Assembly (NCBI GenBank): GCA_001314805.1
Contig: LJSY01000034.1
Coordinates: forward strand, 1 to 45,446
Length of the DNA stretch: 45,446 nt
Source of the DNA: Rhodobacteraceae bacterium HLUCCO18
Lineage (GTDB): Bacteria > Pseudomonadota > Alphaproteobacteria > Rhodobacterales > Rhodobacteraceae
Reading direction: 5' to 3'
The position numbers were made by a program, and so were the translations under genes. The notes under the pieces were generated by a model. It saw only the letters and a program-made list of their open reading frames with translations. It was not told where the DNA came from and searched no databases. Positions 34,663-42,351 of this stretch are shown here, piece by piece. Position 1 is the stretch's first letter, and each line of letters begins with the position of its first letter.

Positions 34663-35338
34663 CGTCGCGCGCCATCGCGGCGCGGTCCATCGGCACGCTG
34701 TCGGCCACCTTGCGGGCGAGTTCCTGCCCGAAAAGCGCGACCATCGCGTTCGACAGTGCCGGCGCGCGTGCCATGCGCGCACTGAGAACCTCGAGCGGGA
34801 TGCGCACCACCGTCCCGCCCTCGGGCAGGCGCACGCTCGCGCTCGAGGGATTGCCGGTCAGAAGTGCGATTTCGCCGACGAAGGCGGGCCCCGCGATGGG
34901 AAAGCTCGCGCCCGATTTCTCGATCTCGATCCGTTCGGAATAGACCAGCATCAGGTCATCGACGGGCTTGCCCTCCAGCGCAAGCGGCGTGCCCGGGCCG
35001 ACGGTTTCGCGGCGCATGATCTTCCGAAGCCGCCGGAACTGTCCCGGCGTGAGTGTCGGAAAGCTCGCGTAGAGCGTGCGATCCTCCGCCGACATCCGCC
35101 ACGTGGTGCGCTCGGTCAGGATCAACAGGAGCAGCACGAAGTTCACCGACACGAGCAACACGCTGGCCGCGACAGACTGCGGCACGGGTTCCGAGCGGAG
35201 GGCGTAGAAGATCACGTCGCACATCAGCCCCGTCGTCACCAGGATACGGAGCCACAGCTCGTCGCGGACTGCGAAACCGGCGAATTTGAAAACGAGCCCC
35301 ACGAAGAGGATACTGGTGATGAGAATGGGGTCGGTCAT
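34628..35338 (-). CDS. Popeye-like three-span membrane protein with cyclic-nucleotide-binding fold
   Basis: A 236-residue protein built like its neighbour. Three membrane spans come first (ITSILFVGLVFKFAGFAV; LRILVTTGLMCDVIFYALR; AASVLLVSVNFVLLLLILT). A region like Popeye-domain proteins follows (LYASFPTLTPGQFRRLRKIM near 98-117) and then a cNMP-type fold with FVGEIALLTGNPSSASVRLP. The usual cassette arginine is serine here (NPSSASV). The start MTDPILITS at 35338 is chosen by analogy to the neighbour; an ATG 24 bases upstream is possible and neither has a strong ribosome site. Its 3' end overlaps the converging gene by 35 bases. It is probably a membrane effector of cyclic-nucleotide signalling. 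Confidence 0.75.
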   Translation of the reverse strand: MTDPILITSILFVGLVFKFAGFAVRDELWLRILVTTGLMCDVIFYALRSEPVPQSVAASVLLVSVNFVLLLLILTERTTWRMSAEDRTLYASFPTLTPGQFRRLRKIMRRETVGPGTPLALEGKPVDDLMLVYSERIEIEKSGASFPIAGPAFVGEIALLTGNPSSASVRLPEGGTVVRIPLEVLSARMARAPALSNAMVALFGQELARKVADSVPMDRAAMARDVTRTETAGMRG

Positions 35339-35527
35339 CGAAACGGCGGCTTGAAAACCCATGCGAGGAAGATCATCGCTCCTTCCTATCGGAGCAATCC
35401 GCCAATCCAAAGCGGGATTTTCCCTGATTGCGCCAAAGGCCAGGGCCGCACACGCGGAGGCACCGGCCGCTCATCCGCGCCGGCCTGCCTCGCTTGCCGC
35501 GACGCTCGCCAACAAGGCCGAGCGTGC

Positions 35528-35941
35528 CTATTCCGCCGCGATGTCGGTGCCCCGGTCGGCGTGCCAATCCTCGAGGATCTGCCAGAGATGCTCGGGCAGT
35601 CGCATGGCGTCGAAGGGTTTGGCGATGACCGCCGCCGCGCCCGCCTTCATGAGCGTCTCCACCTCTTCGGGCGACGCCTTGGCGGTCAGGAAGACGGCCG
35701 GCGTGTCGCGGAATTTCTCGATGGATCGCAGGTAGCACAGCAGTTCGGGCCCGGAGATTTCCGGCATCATCACGTCGAGCAGAAGGATATCGGCCTCGGT
35801 TCCCGCGATGGACGCGATCGCCTCCGGCCCGGAGGCGGATTGCGTGACCTTCATGCCGCCCACACCGCTGAGCGTCAGTCCCACGACCGTCCGGACATCA
35901 TCGCAATCGTCCACATGGAGTACCCTGAGGGGCGACATCAT
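35528..35941 (-). CDS. Single-domain response regulator
   Basis: A 137-residue protein that is only a receiver domain. Acidic pocket residues are D11-D12, the phosphorylation site is D56 in ILLLDVMMPE, the switch threonine T86 in FLTAKAS, and the conserved lysine K108 in VIAKPF. No output domain is present, so it must act by protein contact (CheY-like). The start follows AGGAGACAGG; a second ATG directly after is equally placed. No histidine kinase lies in the window. It follows the Popeye-like gene region on the same strand after about 190 bases and may belong to the same signalling group, though that is only positional. Confidence 0.9.
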   Translation of the reverse strand: MMSPLRVLHVDDCDDVRTVVGLTLSGVGGMKVTQSASGPEAIASIAGTEADILLLDVMMPEISGPELLCYLRSIEKFRDTPAVFLTAKASPEEVETLMKAGAAAVIAKPFDAMRLPEHLWQILEDWHADRGTDIAAE

Positions 35942-36171
35942 CCTGTCTCCTGTTGCGTTCGGCGCGCCCGAACGCGGTGCCCTTCGCAGCGGTCCGAGCG
36001 CGCCGTGGTTCCACATCGTCAACAGACCGTTAACGCGGCAATCCGCCAGGAATGGGGCAGAACGGAGCCGAAACCGTGCATCACCGCCCTGCGATGGGAC
36101 ATGGGAAAGAACCCCGGTCGTCGGGAGTGCGGCGTCCGCTGCTCAGGCCGTCCGCATTCCTCGGATCAGGC
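35942..36171. other. 230-base gap upstream of the response regulator gene
   Basis: No gene or firm site is recognised. It holds the end of the PfkB kinase transcript and the promoter of the response regulator on the minus strand. GTTAACGGTCTGTTGACGAT (minus strand, near 36020-36035) has a TTGAC element that could be a -35 box, but no good -10 was seen. Confidence 0.4.
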
Positions 36172-37164
36172 TCAGATCAGGCCCTGCTCGGCAAAAAGCG
36201 CGCTCAACGGGCGTTTCGGGCGCGGGCCGATATGCCGGATCACCTCGGACGCCGCCGCGACGCCCATGCGGCCAGCGGTCTCGAGATCACGATCCGTCGC
36301 CATGCCGTAAAGGAAACCCGCAGCGAACTGGTCGCCCGCGCCTGTGGCGTCGACCGGCGTGATCCTCTCGACCGGAACCTCGGCGCGCTCGGTCCCCCGG
36401 ATCAGTTTCACCGGATCGCCCGAATGGGTGCAGACGACAAGCTCGCAAACCCTCGCCGCCTGATCGAGCGCCGCCTCGAGGTCGTGCGTCTGGTAGAGTG
36501 CGAGCCATTCCTCGTGGTTGCCGATGGTGTAGTCCATTTCATCGGTGATCAGCCGCAGGAAATCCGCCCGGTGCCGGTCGACGCAGAACGGATCGGACAG
36601 CGTGATGCCCACCTTGCCGCCACCCGCCCGGCACGCCCTTGCCGCGGCGGTGAAGGCGGCCTTGCCCTCTGGCTTGTCATAAAGATAGCCCTCGAGAAAC
36701 AGCCAGCGCGCGCGCGCGGCCACATCCGCGTCCACGTCGTCCTCGTCGAAATCCGCGCCCGCGCCGAGATAGGTGTTCATCGACCGCTCCCCGTCGGGCG
36801 AGACGAAGATCATCGACCTCGACGTGGGCGGCAGGTCCCCCGGCACCGGTGGATTGGGGAAATCGGTGCCCTGCTCGACCATGCCGGCGGCGTAGAACCG
36901 GCCCAGCGCGTCATCCTTCACCTTGCCCAGAAACGCCGTGGACAGCCCCAGAGATCCCACGCCCGCGATGGTGTTGGCCACGGAACCGCCGGCCGTCTGT
37001 ACACGGTCGGACATCGCGGCATAGAGGAGTTCCGCCCGCTCCCGCTCCACCAGCTGCATGATGCCCTTGGTGATGCCCATGTTCTCCAGGAAACTGTCAT
37101 CGCCGTGGGAGATGACATCGACGATGGCGTTGCCGATGCCGACGACGTCGTAGGGATCGCTCAT
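36172..37164 (-). CDS. PfkB-family carbohydrate/adenosine kinase
   Basis: A ribokinase-fold kinase of 330 residues. The N-terminal sugar-contact motif is DVVGIGNAIVDVI, the GGSVANTIAGVGSLGL region lies at 59-74, and the catalytic base is D278 in the anion-hole motif DATGAGDQFAAGFLYG. This group in alphaproteobacteria is usually called adenosine kinase, phosphorylating adenosine to AMP, but substrate cannot be settled from sequence. Its ATG overlaps the nth stop codon (ATGA), so the two are translationally coupled. Length and motifs are complete. Confidence 0.9.
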   Translation of the reverse strand: MSDPYDVVGIGNAIVDVISHGDDSFLENMGITKGIMQLVERERAELLYAAMSDRVQTAGGSVANTIAGVGSLGLSTAFLGKVKDDALGRFYAAGMVEQGTDFPNPPVPGDLPPTSRSMIFVSPDGERSMNTYLGAGADFDEDDVDADVAARARWLFLEGYLYDKPEGKAAFTAAARACRAGGGKVGITLSDPFCVDRHRADFLRLITDEMDYTIGNHEEWLALYQTHDLEAALDQAARVCELVVCTHSGDPVKLIRGTERAEVPVERITPVDATGAGDQFAAGFLYGMATDRDLETAGRMGVAAASEVIRHIGPRPKRPLSALFAEQGLI

Positions 37165-37841
37165 GCGGGGGTCCTTTTCGCGGGTTTCGGCGGGGTCTCT
37201 TGCGTCTTGTCCTCGTAGGCGCAGAGGTCCCGGATCAGGCAGGCGGGGCATTTCGGCTTGCGCGCGACGCAGGTGTAGCGGCCGTGCAGGATCAGCCAGT
37301 GATGGGCGTGGCGCTGATACTCCACGGGTACGTTGTCCTCGATGGCGCGCTCGACCGCGTCCACGTCCTTGCCCGGAGCGATGCCGGCGCGGTTTCCCAC
37401 GCGGAAGATATGCGTGTCCACGGCCTGCGCGGGATGGCCCCACCACATGTTGAGCACCACATTCGCGGTCTTGCGCCCCACGCCTGGCAGCGACTGAAGG
37501 GCTGCGCGCGAGGATGGAACCTCGCCGCCGTAGTCCTCGACGAGGATGCGCGAAAGCTTCATGACGTTCTTCGCCTTGTTGCGGAAAAGCCCGATCGTCT
37601 TGATGTGCCCGATCAGGTTTTCCTCGCCCAGCTCCAGCATCTTCTGCGGCGTGTCGGCGACCTGAAACAGCGCCCGCGTGGCCTTGTTGACGCCCACATC
37701 GGTCGCCTGCGCGCTCAGCGCCACGGCCACGACGAGCGTATAGGCGTTCACATGCTCGAGCTCGCCCTTGGGCTCGGGCTCCGCCGCGCGGAACCGGCGG
37801 AAGATCTCCACCATCGTGGTATAGGGCAATTGCCGGGCCAT
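37161..37841 (-). CDS. nth: Endonuclease III
   Basis: A DNA glycosylase/AP lyase that removes oxidised pyrimidines. The 226-residue protein has a helix-hairpin-helix LPGVGRKTAN with catalytic K124, catalytic D142 in VDTHIFRV, and the 4Fe-4S cluster cysteines C191, C198, C201 and C207 with the exact C-x6-C-x2-C-x5-C spacing. Residue numbers sit four above the E. coli enzyme throughout, so there are no gaps. The C-terminus is extended by a lysine/proline-rich tail (KTQETPPKPAKRTPA). First gene of a two-gene unit with the PfkB kinase. Confidence 0.97.
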   Translation of the reverse strand: MARQLPYTTMVEIFRRFRAAEPEPKGELEHVNAYTLVVAVALSAQATDVGVNKATRALFQVADTPQKMLELGEENLIGHIKTIGLFRNKAKNVMKLSRILVEDYGGEVPSSRAALQSLPGVGRKTANVVLNMWWGHPAQAVDTHIFRVGNRAGIAPGKDVDAVERAIEDNVPVEYQRHAHHWLILHGRYTCVARKPKCPACLIRDLCAYEDKTQETPPKPAKRTPA

Positions 37842-37921
37842 GGGCCCGGTATGCCCATCGGCGCTCCCGGGGGCAAGCGCCCCGACCGCAAGGCCGGGAC
37901 GCCCGTGTCATCGCTGCCGGT

Positions 37922-38356
37922 TCAGAACGACCAGACCGTGGTCCCGTCGCCCAGCATGGCGCCCGCCATCGCCGGCGGCTGCGCCACGCCGACCCCGTCG
38001 ATCAGGACGCTCGCGTCCGCGCCGAGGCCGGGCAGGTAGATCGCGCAGACCTCCACCGTCACGCCCCTGCCGATCAGGGCGGTCATCAGGCCCTGCGGGC
38101 TCATGTCGAGCGGCGGCTGCGGCGCAGTGGCGCTGTCCGGCGCATCGGCCAGCGCGAGATCGCCACCCGCCCCGCAGAGCAGCATATGGGCGCTCTGCCC
38201 CTGTTCCACCGCCTGCATCGTCAGAACCATCGACATGAGTTGCACCTGTGGCTGGTCCGAGGTCACCACGGTCACGAGGTCAGGTGCATCCTGTGCGAAA
38301 GCCGGAGCGGCGAGCCCCAGGGTGAGCAGTAGGGCGGTTGTGGTCTTGCGAAACAT
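37922..38356 (-). CDS. Secreted DsrE-like protein
   Basis: A 144-residue protein with a signal peptide (MFRKTTTALLLTLGLAAPAF, cleavage near AFA-Q). The mature part resembles the DsrE/DsrF fold: LVTVVTSDQPQVQLMSMVLT, GQSAHMLLCGAGGDLAL and the MSPQGLMTALIGRGVTVEVC region with a conserved-position cysteine, then PGLGADASVLIDGVG. DsrE-family proteins handle sulfur on cysteines; periplasmic relatives are uncharacterised. The start at 38356 follows AAAGGATC and opens directly into the signal peptide; an upstream extension is unlikely. It is divergent from the alkyltransferase gene. Confidence 0.78.
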   Translation of the reverse strand: MFRKTTTALLLTLGLAAPAFAQDAPDLVTVVTSDQPQVQLMSMVLTMQAVEQGQSAHMLLCGAGGDLALADAPDSATAPQPPLDMSPQGLMTALIGRGVTVEVCAIYLPGLGADASVLIDGVGVAQPPAMAGAMLGDGTTVWSF

Positions 38357-38517
38357 GCGTTCGATCCTTTGCTTCTGATCCATTCGGCCGCGAGGCAGGC
38401 GCGGCACCCGCAGAGAACGCGGGGCAAGGGCCATTGTTGACCGCGCAAATCGTCACAGTGTCAGGATGCGCAGGAATCGGGTCGCAGGTCGGCATCGCAG
38501 CGCGGTAGTGTTTCCCC

Positions 38518-39360
38518 ATGACCGAGGATCAGAAATACCACTACCACGTCATCCGCCGCGCCATCGACGAGATCGACGCCGCAGGGGCGCCACTGTCGCT
38601 CGAGGCGCTGGCCGCGCGCATGTCCATGAGTTCCGCGCATTTCCAGCGCGTCTTCACGGCCTGGGTCGGCGTCAGCCCCAAGCGCTACCAGCAGTATCTC
38701 GCGCTCGACCACGCCCGCACGCTCCTGCGCGAGCGCTTCACCACGCTGGCCACTGCCGATGCCGTCGGACTGTCGGGCCCGGGACGGCTGCACGACCTGT
38801 TCCTGACCTGGGAGGCGATGAGCCCCGGCGCCTATGCCAGCGGCGGGAGCGGCCTGACCATCCGCTGGGGATGGTTCGACTCCCCCTTCGGCGCAGCATT
38901 GGTGATGGCGACGGAGCGGGGCATCTGCGGCCTGGGCCTCGCCGAGGAAACCGGGGCGGAGGCCACCATGGCCGACCTGAGATCCCGCTGGCCCGAGGCG
39001 GCCTTCGTGGAGGACCCGGACACGCTCCGGCCCATGGTCGATGCGGCCTTCGGGCAGAATGAAAGGACGCCGGTGCGCCTCGCACTGATCGGGGCGCCCT
39101 TCCAGCTCAAGGTGTGGGAGGCGCTTCTGGCGATCCCCTCGGGCCATGTGACGACCTATTCCGAGATCGCACAGGCCATCGGCCACCCGGGCGCCGTCCG
39201 CGCCGTGGGCACGGCCGTGGGCCGCAACCCGATCTCGTGGCTCATTCCCTGCCATCGGGCGGTGCGCAAATCCGGCGGGCTGGGCGGCTATCACTGGGGC
39301 CTGCCGGTCAAACGCGCCATTCTCGCGCGGGAAGCCGCCGCGCTGGACGCAACGGGTTGA
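38518..39360 (+). CDS. AraC-type HTH/methylated-DNA--protein-cysteine methyltransferase fusion
   Basis: A 280-residue fusion. Residues about 10-110 are an AraC-type DNA-binding domain (SLEALAARMSMSSAHFQRVF, TAWVGVSPKRYQQYLALDHA). The C-terminal half is an O6-alkylguanine-DNA alkyltransferase whose acceptor cysteine is C245 in LIPCHRAVRKSGG, with the GTAVGRNPISW helix before it. It is like E. coli Ada but lacks the N-terminal zinc domain whose cysteine accepts phosphotriester methyl groups, so it cannot sense damage in the classical Ada way. It can probably still remove O6-methyl lesions and may regulate genes differently. Length matches other Ada-like proteins of this shorter type. Confidence 0.92.
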   Translation: MTEDQKYHYHVIRRAIDEIDAAGAPLSLEALAARMSMSSAHFQRVFTAWVGVSPKRYQQYLALDHARTLLRERFTTLATADAVGLSGPGRLHDLFLTWEAMSPGAYASGGSGLTIRWGWFDSPFGAALVMATERGICGLGLAEETGAEATMADLRSRWPEAAFVEDPDTLRPMVDAAFGQNERTPVRLALIGAPFQLKVWEALLAIPSGHVTTYSEIAQAIGHPGAVRAVGTAVGRNPISWLIPCHRAVRKSGGLGGYHWGLPVKRAILAREAAALDATG

Positions 39361-39544
39361 CGCAAGGTCAGGGCCTTCAAATCATGCGGTTTTGATCAGC
39401 GGGTTTCCGCGCGGCGAATATTCCCCCCTGCGCGGCGCGGCGCGGGGTGTTATAGAGCCCCGGACAATACCGGCCCGCGCGAGGCCCGCCCGGAAGACGG
39501 CGGCCCGCGGGCTGCGCCGACCGAGAAAGCAAAGGGCCCGAACC

Positions 39545-40198
39545 ATGACCATCTCCATGAAGCTTACCGCCGTCACCGTGGCCAGCGCGCTGGCGCTGAC
39601 GGGATGCGTGTCCAACACCGCCGACCCGAACGCCAACCGCACCCGCGACGGCGCGATCCTGGGCGGCATGCTGGGGGGCTTCCTCGGCGCCGCCTCGAAT
39701 GACGACAACCGCGGCCGCAACGCCGTCTTCGGCGCGGCAGCGGGTGCCATCGCCGGCGGCGCCATCGGTGCGGCGCTCGACCGGCAGGCGCAGGATCTGC
39801 GCGCCTCCATGGACAATGACGACATCCTGATCCGCAACACCGGGGAAGAACTGGTCGTCACCCTGCCCGACGGCATCCTCTTCGACTTCGACAGCGCCGC
39901 GATCCGCGCCAGCCTGCAATCCGACCTGCGCGCGCTGGCCCGGAACCTGCAGACCTATCCCGACACCACCGTCGACGTGATCGGCCACACCGATGCCGAA
40001 GGCTCGCCCGAATACAACATGGACCTGTCCTCGCGCCGCGCCGCCGCCGTGGCCGGGGTCCTGCTGGAGGAAGGGGTGTCGCCCGGTCGCGTGCGCAGCT
40101 TCGGCCGCGGAGAGGAACAGCCCGTGGCGACCAACCTGACGCCCGAGGGCCGCGCGCAGAACCGCCGGGTCGAGGTCATCATCCGCCCCGTCACCTGA
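39545..40198 (+). CDS. OmpA-family outer-membrane lipoprotein (YiaD-like)
   Basis: A 217-residue lipoprotein. The lipobox LALTGC puts the lipidated cysteine at C21. A glycine-zipper region follows (ILGGMLGGFLGAASND, AGAIAGGAIGAALDRQA). The OmpA-like peptidoglycan-binding domain fills about 95-215, with FDFDSAAIR, the TDAEGSPEYNMDLSSRRA signature and the final NRRVEVIIRP. It should anchor the outer membrane to peptidoglycan. The start at 39545 is favoured; an internal ATG 12 bases on (MKLTAVTV) would also give a good signal peptide. It stands alone between the alkyltransferase and the FadR-type regulator. Confidence 0.92.
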   Translation: MTISMKLTAVTVASALALTGCVSNTADPNANRTRDGAILGGMLGGFLGAASNDDNRGRNAVFGAAAGAIAGGAIGAALDRQAQDLRASMDNDDILIRNTGEELVVTLPDGILFDFDSAAIRASLQSDLRALARNLQTYPDTTVDVIGHTDAEGSPEYNMDLSSRRAAAVAGVLLEEGVSPGRVRSFGRGEEQPVATNLTPEGRAQNRRVEVIIRPVT

Positions 40199-40285
40199 TC
40201 CGCAATCCGGATTTTCACCGCGCGAGTCTGGACTTGCGCGGTGAAGCGGTCATACTCCCTTACCAATCCGGGGAGGGAGGTGGCG

Positions 40286-41053
40286 ATGCCGTTTCAACGC
40301 ATCGAGGCCGAGAAACTGTCGCATTCCGTCGTGCGGCAGATAGAGCAGCTGATCCTGCGCGGCATCCTGCGCCCGGGCGAGCGGCTACCCTCGGAACGCG
40401 AGCTCAGCGAACGTCTCGGCGTCTCCCGCCCCAGCCTGCGGGAAGCGGTCTCGGAACTGCAATCGCGCGGGCTTCTGGCGACGCGCGCCGGCGCTGGCAT
40501 CTACGTGGCCAACGTGCTGGGCTCGGCCTTTTCGCCCGCGCTCATCCGGCTCTTCGCGGCCCACCCCGAGGCCGTCTTCGATTACATCGCCTTCCGCCGC
40601 GATCTCGAAAGCATCGCCGCCGCGCGTGCGGCGACCTACGGCTCGGACACCGATCTCAAGGTCATCGACGCGGTCTTCGAAAAGATGGAGACCGCCCATT
40701 CCAAGCGAAACCCCGCCGACGAGGCCGAGCTCGACGCCGAATTCCATCTCGCCATCATCGAGGCCAGCCACAACGTCATCCTGCTGCACATGATGCGCTC
40801 CACCTTCGACCTCCTGCGCGAAGGCGTGTTCTTCAACCGCCAGATCATGTTCAAGAACCGCACCACGCGCGATCTGCTGCTGGAACATCACCGCGCCATC
40901 AACGATGCGCTGCAGGCCCGCGACCCGGACGCCGCGCGTGAGGCGGTGGTCACCCACCTGAGCTTCATCGAACAAGCCCTTCAATCGCAGAAGAAAGCCG
41001 AAGCCAACGAGGCCGTCGCGCAACTGCGATACGCCCAGGAACAGGACCGCTGA
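40286..41053 (+). CDS. GntR/FadR-subfamily transcriptional regulator
   Basis: A 255-residue regulator. The winged helix at about 8-75 has the GntR signature (ILRPGERLPSERELSERLGV then SRPSLREAVSELQSRGLL). An all-helical FCD ligand domain follows (about 95-235), with the metal or ligand histidines in DAEFHLAIIEASHN and HRAINDALQARDPDAAREAV. It resembles PdhR/LldR-type members that respond to carboxylates. The start follows GGGAGGTGGCG. It lies upstream of, and converges with, an enolase-superfamily gene, so it may control the catabolic genes beyond it. Its ligand is unknown. A 255-residue length is typical. Confidence 0.9.
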   Translation: MPFQRIEAEKLSHSVVRQIEQLILRGILRPGERLPSERELSERLGVSRPSLREAVSELQSRGLLATRAGAGIYVANVLGSAFSPALIRLFAAHPEAVFDYIAFRRDLESIAAARAATYGSDTDLKVIDAVFEKMETAHSKRNPADEAELDAEFHLAIIEASHNVILLHMMRSTFDLLREGVFFNRQIMFKNRTTRDLLLEHHRAINDALQARDPDAAREAVVTHLSFIEQALQSQKKAEANEAVAQLRYAQEQDR

Positions 41054-41055
41054 TC

Positions 41056-41079
41056 CCCTTCATCTTTCCCGAAATACGC
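41056..41079 (+). repeat. 24-base intergenic repeat, family B
   Basis: CCCTTCATCTTTCCCGAAATACGC, two mismatches from the copy at 21819. It lies just after the FadR-type gene, where it converges with the enolase-superfamily gene. Confidence 0.78.
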
Positions 41080-41086
41080 GAAAACC

Positions 41087-41113
41087 GGAAAAAGGAATGC
41101 AGCCGCAGGCTGC
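41087..41113 (-). terminator. Hairpin terminator after the enolase-superfamily gene
   Basis: Read on the minus strand, GCAGCC-TGC-GGCTGC forms a 6-pair hairpin followed by ATTCCTTTTTCC, a T-rich tract. It begins 5 bases after the stop codon. The same hairpin with its flank recurs after the HIT gene at 26220-26241, there without the T-tract. Confidence 0.68.
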
Positions 41114-41118
41114 GCCGT

Positions 41119-42339
41119 TCAATCGGCGGAACCGCCCGCGAAACGGTTGCCGTTCACCCAGTCGCAGGGGGCCTCCTGCATCTCGAGGTGCAGCCGGTCT
41201 GCGGTGACCGGATGGGCGGCGGCCACGGCGTCGTTCAGCTCGATCCCCAGTCCCGGCCCCGCCGGCGCGGCGACGAAACCGGCCTCGACCCGGGGCCGCC
41301 CCGTGACCAGCGCGTCATGGAAGCCGGATTCGATCGCCTCGACCATCAGGATGTTGGGGCAACTGACCGCGAGATGCAGGTTCGCGGCCCATTCCACCGG
41401 CCCGGCGTAGAGATGCGGGGCGATCTGCGCGCCCGCGGCCTCCGCCAGAACGGCGATCTTCTTGGCCTCCCAGATGCCGCCCGCGCGGCCCAGCGCCGGC
41501 TGCAGGATGCGCGCGCCATGGGCCAGTGCGGCGGCGAATTCGGCCTTGGTGGTCAGCCGTTCGCCCGTCGCCACGGGGATCGAGGTGGCCCGCGCCACAG
41601 CCGCCAGCGCAGGGAAATCGTCCGGCGGGACAGGTTCCTCGAACCAGAGCGGATCGGCAGGTTCGATGGCCTTGGCCAGCCGGATCGCGCCGCCTGGGAT
41701 GAACTGGCCATGGGTGCCGAACAGCAGGTCGGCCGCATCCCCCACGGCGGCACGGATCGCGGTGCAGAACGCGGCCGACAGCGCGATGTCCCGCCGCCCC
41801 GGCATATGCCCGCCACGGATCGTGTAGGGGCCCGCGGGGTCGAACTTGACCGCGGTCCAGCCCGCGGCCACCCGCGCGGCCGCCGCCTCGCCCGCCATGT
41901 CGGGGTCGATCCAGAAGAGGTCCGGATCGTGATGCGGCTCGGGATAGAGGTAGGTATAGGCCCGCACCTCATCGTTCATCCGCCCGCCCAGAAGCGCCCA
42001 GACCGGCCGGTCGCGCGCCTTGCCGAGGATATCCCAGCAGGCCATTTCCAGCCCCGCGAAGGCGCCGATGACCGTGGGGTCGGGACGCTGGGTGAAGCCC
42101 GAGGAATAGACGCGGCGGAACATCAGCTCGATATTCTCGGGGCTCTCGCCCTCCATGTGGCGGGCGAAGACATCCTCGATCACCGCTTGCATGGCCCTGA
42201 CGCCCACGGCGCTGGCATAGACCTCGCCCAGCCCGGTGATCCCGTCATCGGTGGTCAGCCGCACGATCTGCCAGTGCCGCCCGCCCCATCCGGGCGGCGG
42301 CGGGGCGACGGCGAAGAACTCGAGCCCGATCAGGCGCAT
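41119..42339 (-). CDS. Mandelate racemase/muconate lactonizing enzyme family protein (enolase superfamily)
   Basis: A 406-residue protein likely acting as a sugar-acid dehydratase or racemase. The N-terminal capping domain runs to about 125. In the barrel, K165 lies in TAVKFDPAG and metal ligands E234 (LWFEEP) and E260 (ATGERL) are clear, with QPALGRAGGI and APHLYAG later. The first metal ligand, normally Asp in a D-x-N or D-x-H motif, reads GTHGQ (G208, H210), so metal binding must differ or use the histidine. The start follows GGGAGAGGGCT. It is 12 bases downstream of the zinc alcohol dehydrogenase and shares its operon. Substrate unknown. Confidence 0.88.
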   Translation of the reverse strand: MRLIGLEFFAVAPPPPGWGGRHWQIVRLTTDDGITGLGEVYASAVGVRAMQAVIEDVFARHMEGESPENIELMFRRVYSSGFTQRPDPTVIGAFAGLEMACWDILGKARDRPVWALLGGRMNDEVRAYTYLYPEPHHDPDLFWIDPDMAGEAAAARVAAGWTAVKFDPAGPYTIRGGHMPGRRDIALSAAFCTAIRAAVGDAADLLFGTHGQFIPGGAIRLAKAIEPADPLWFEEPVPPDDFPALAAVARATSIPVATGERLTTKAEFAAALAHGARILQPALGRAGGIWEAKKIAVLAEAAGAQIAPHLYAGPVEWAANLHLAVSCPNILMVEAIESGFHDALVTGRPRVEAGFVAAPAGPGLGIELNDAVAAAHPVTADRLHLEMQEAPCDWVNGNRFAGGSAD

Positions 42340-42351
42340 AGCCCTCTCCCT

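Noticed and set aside
36172-36200. Intrinsic terminator directly after the PfkB kinase gene
   Set aside because: No stem followed by a T-tract could be found on the minus strand below 36172.
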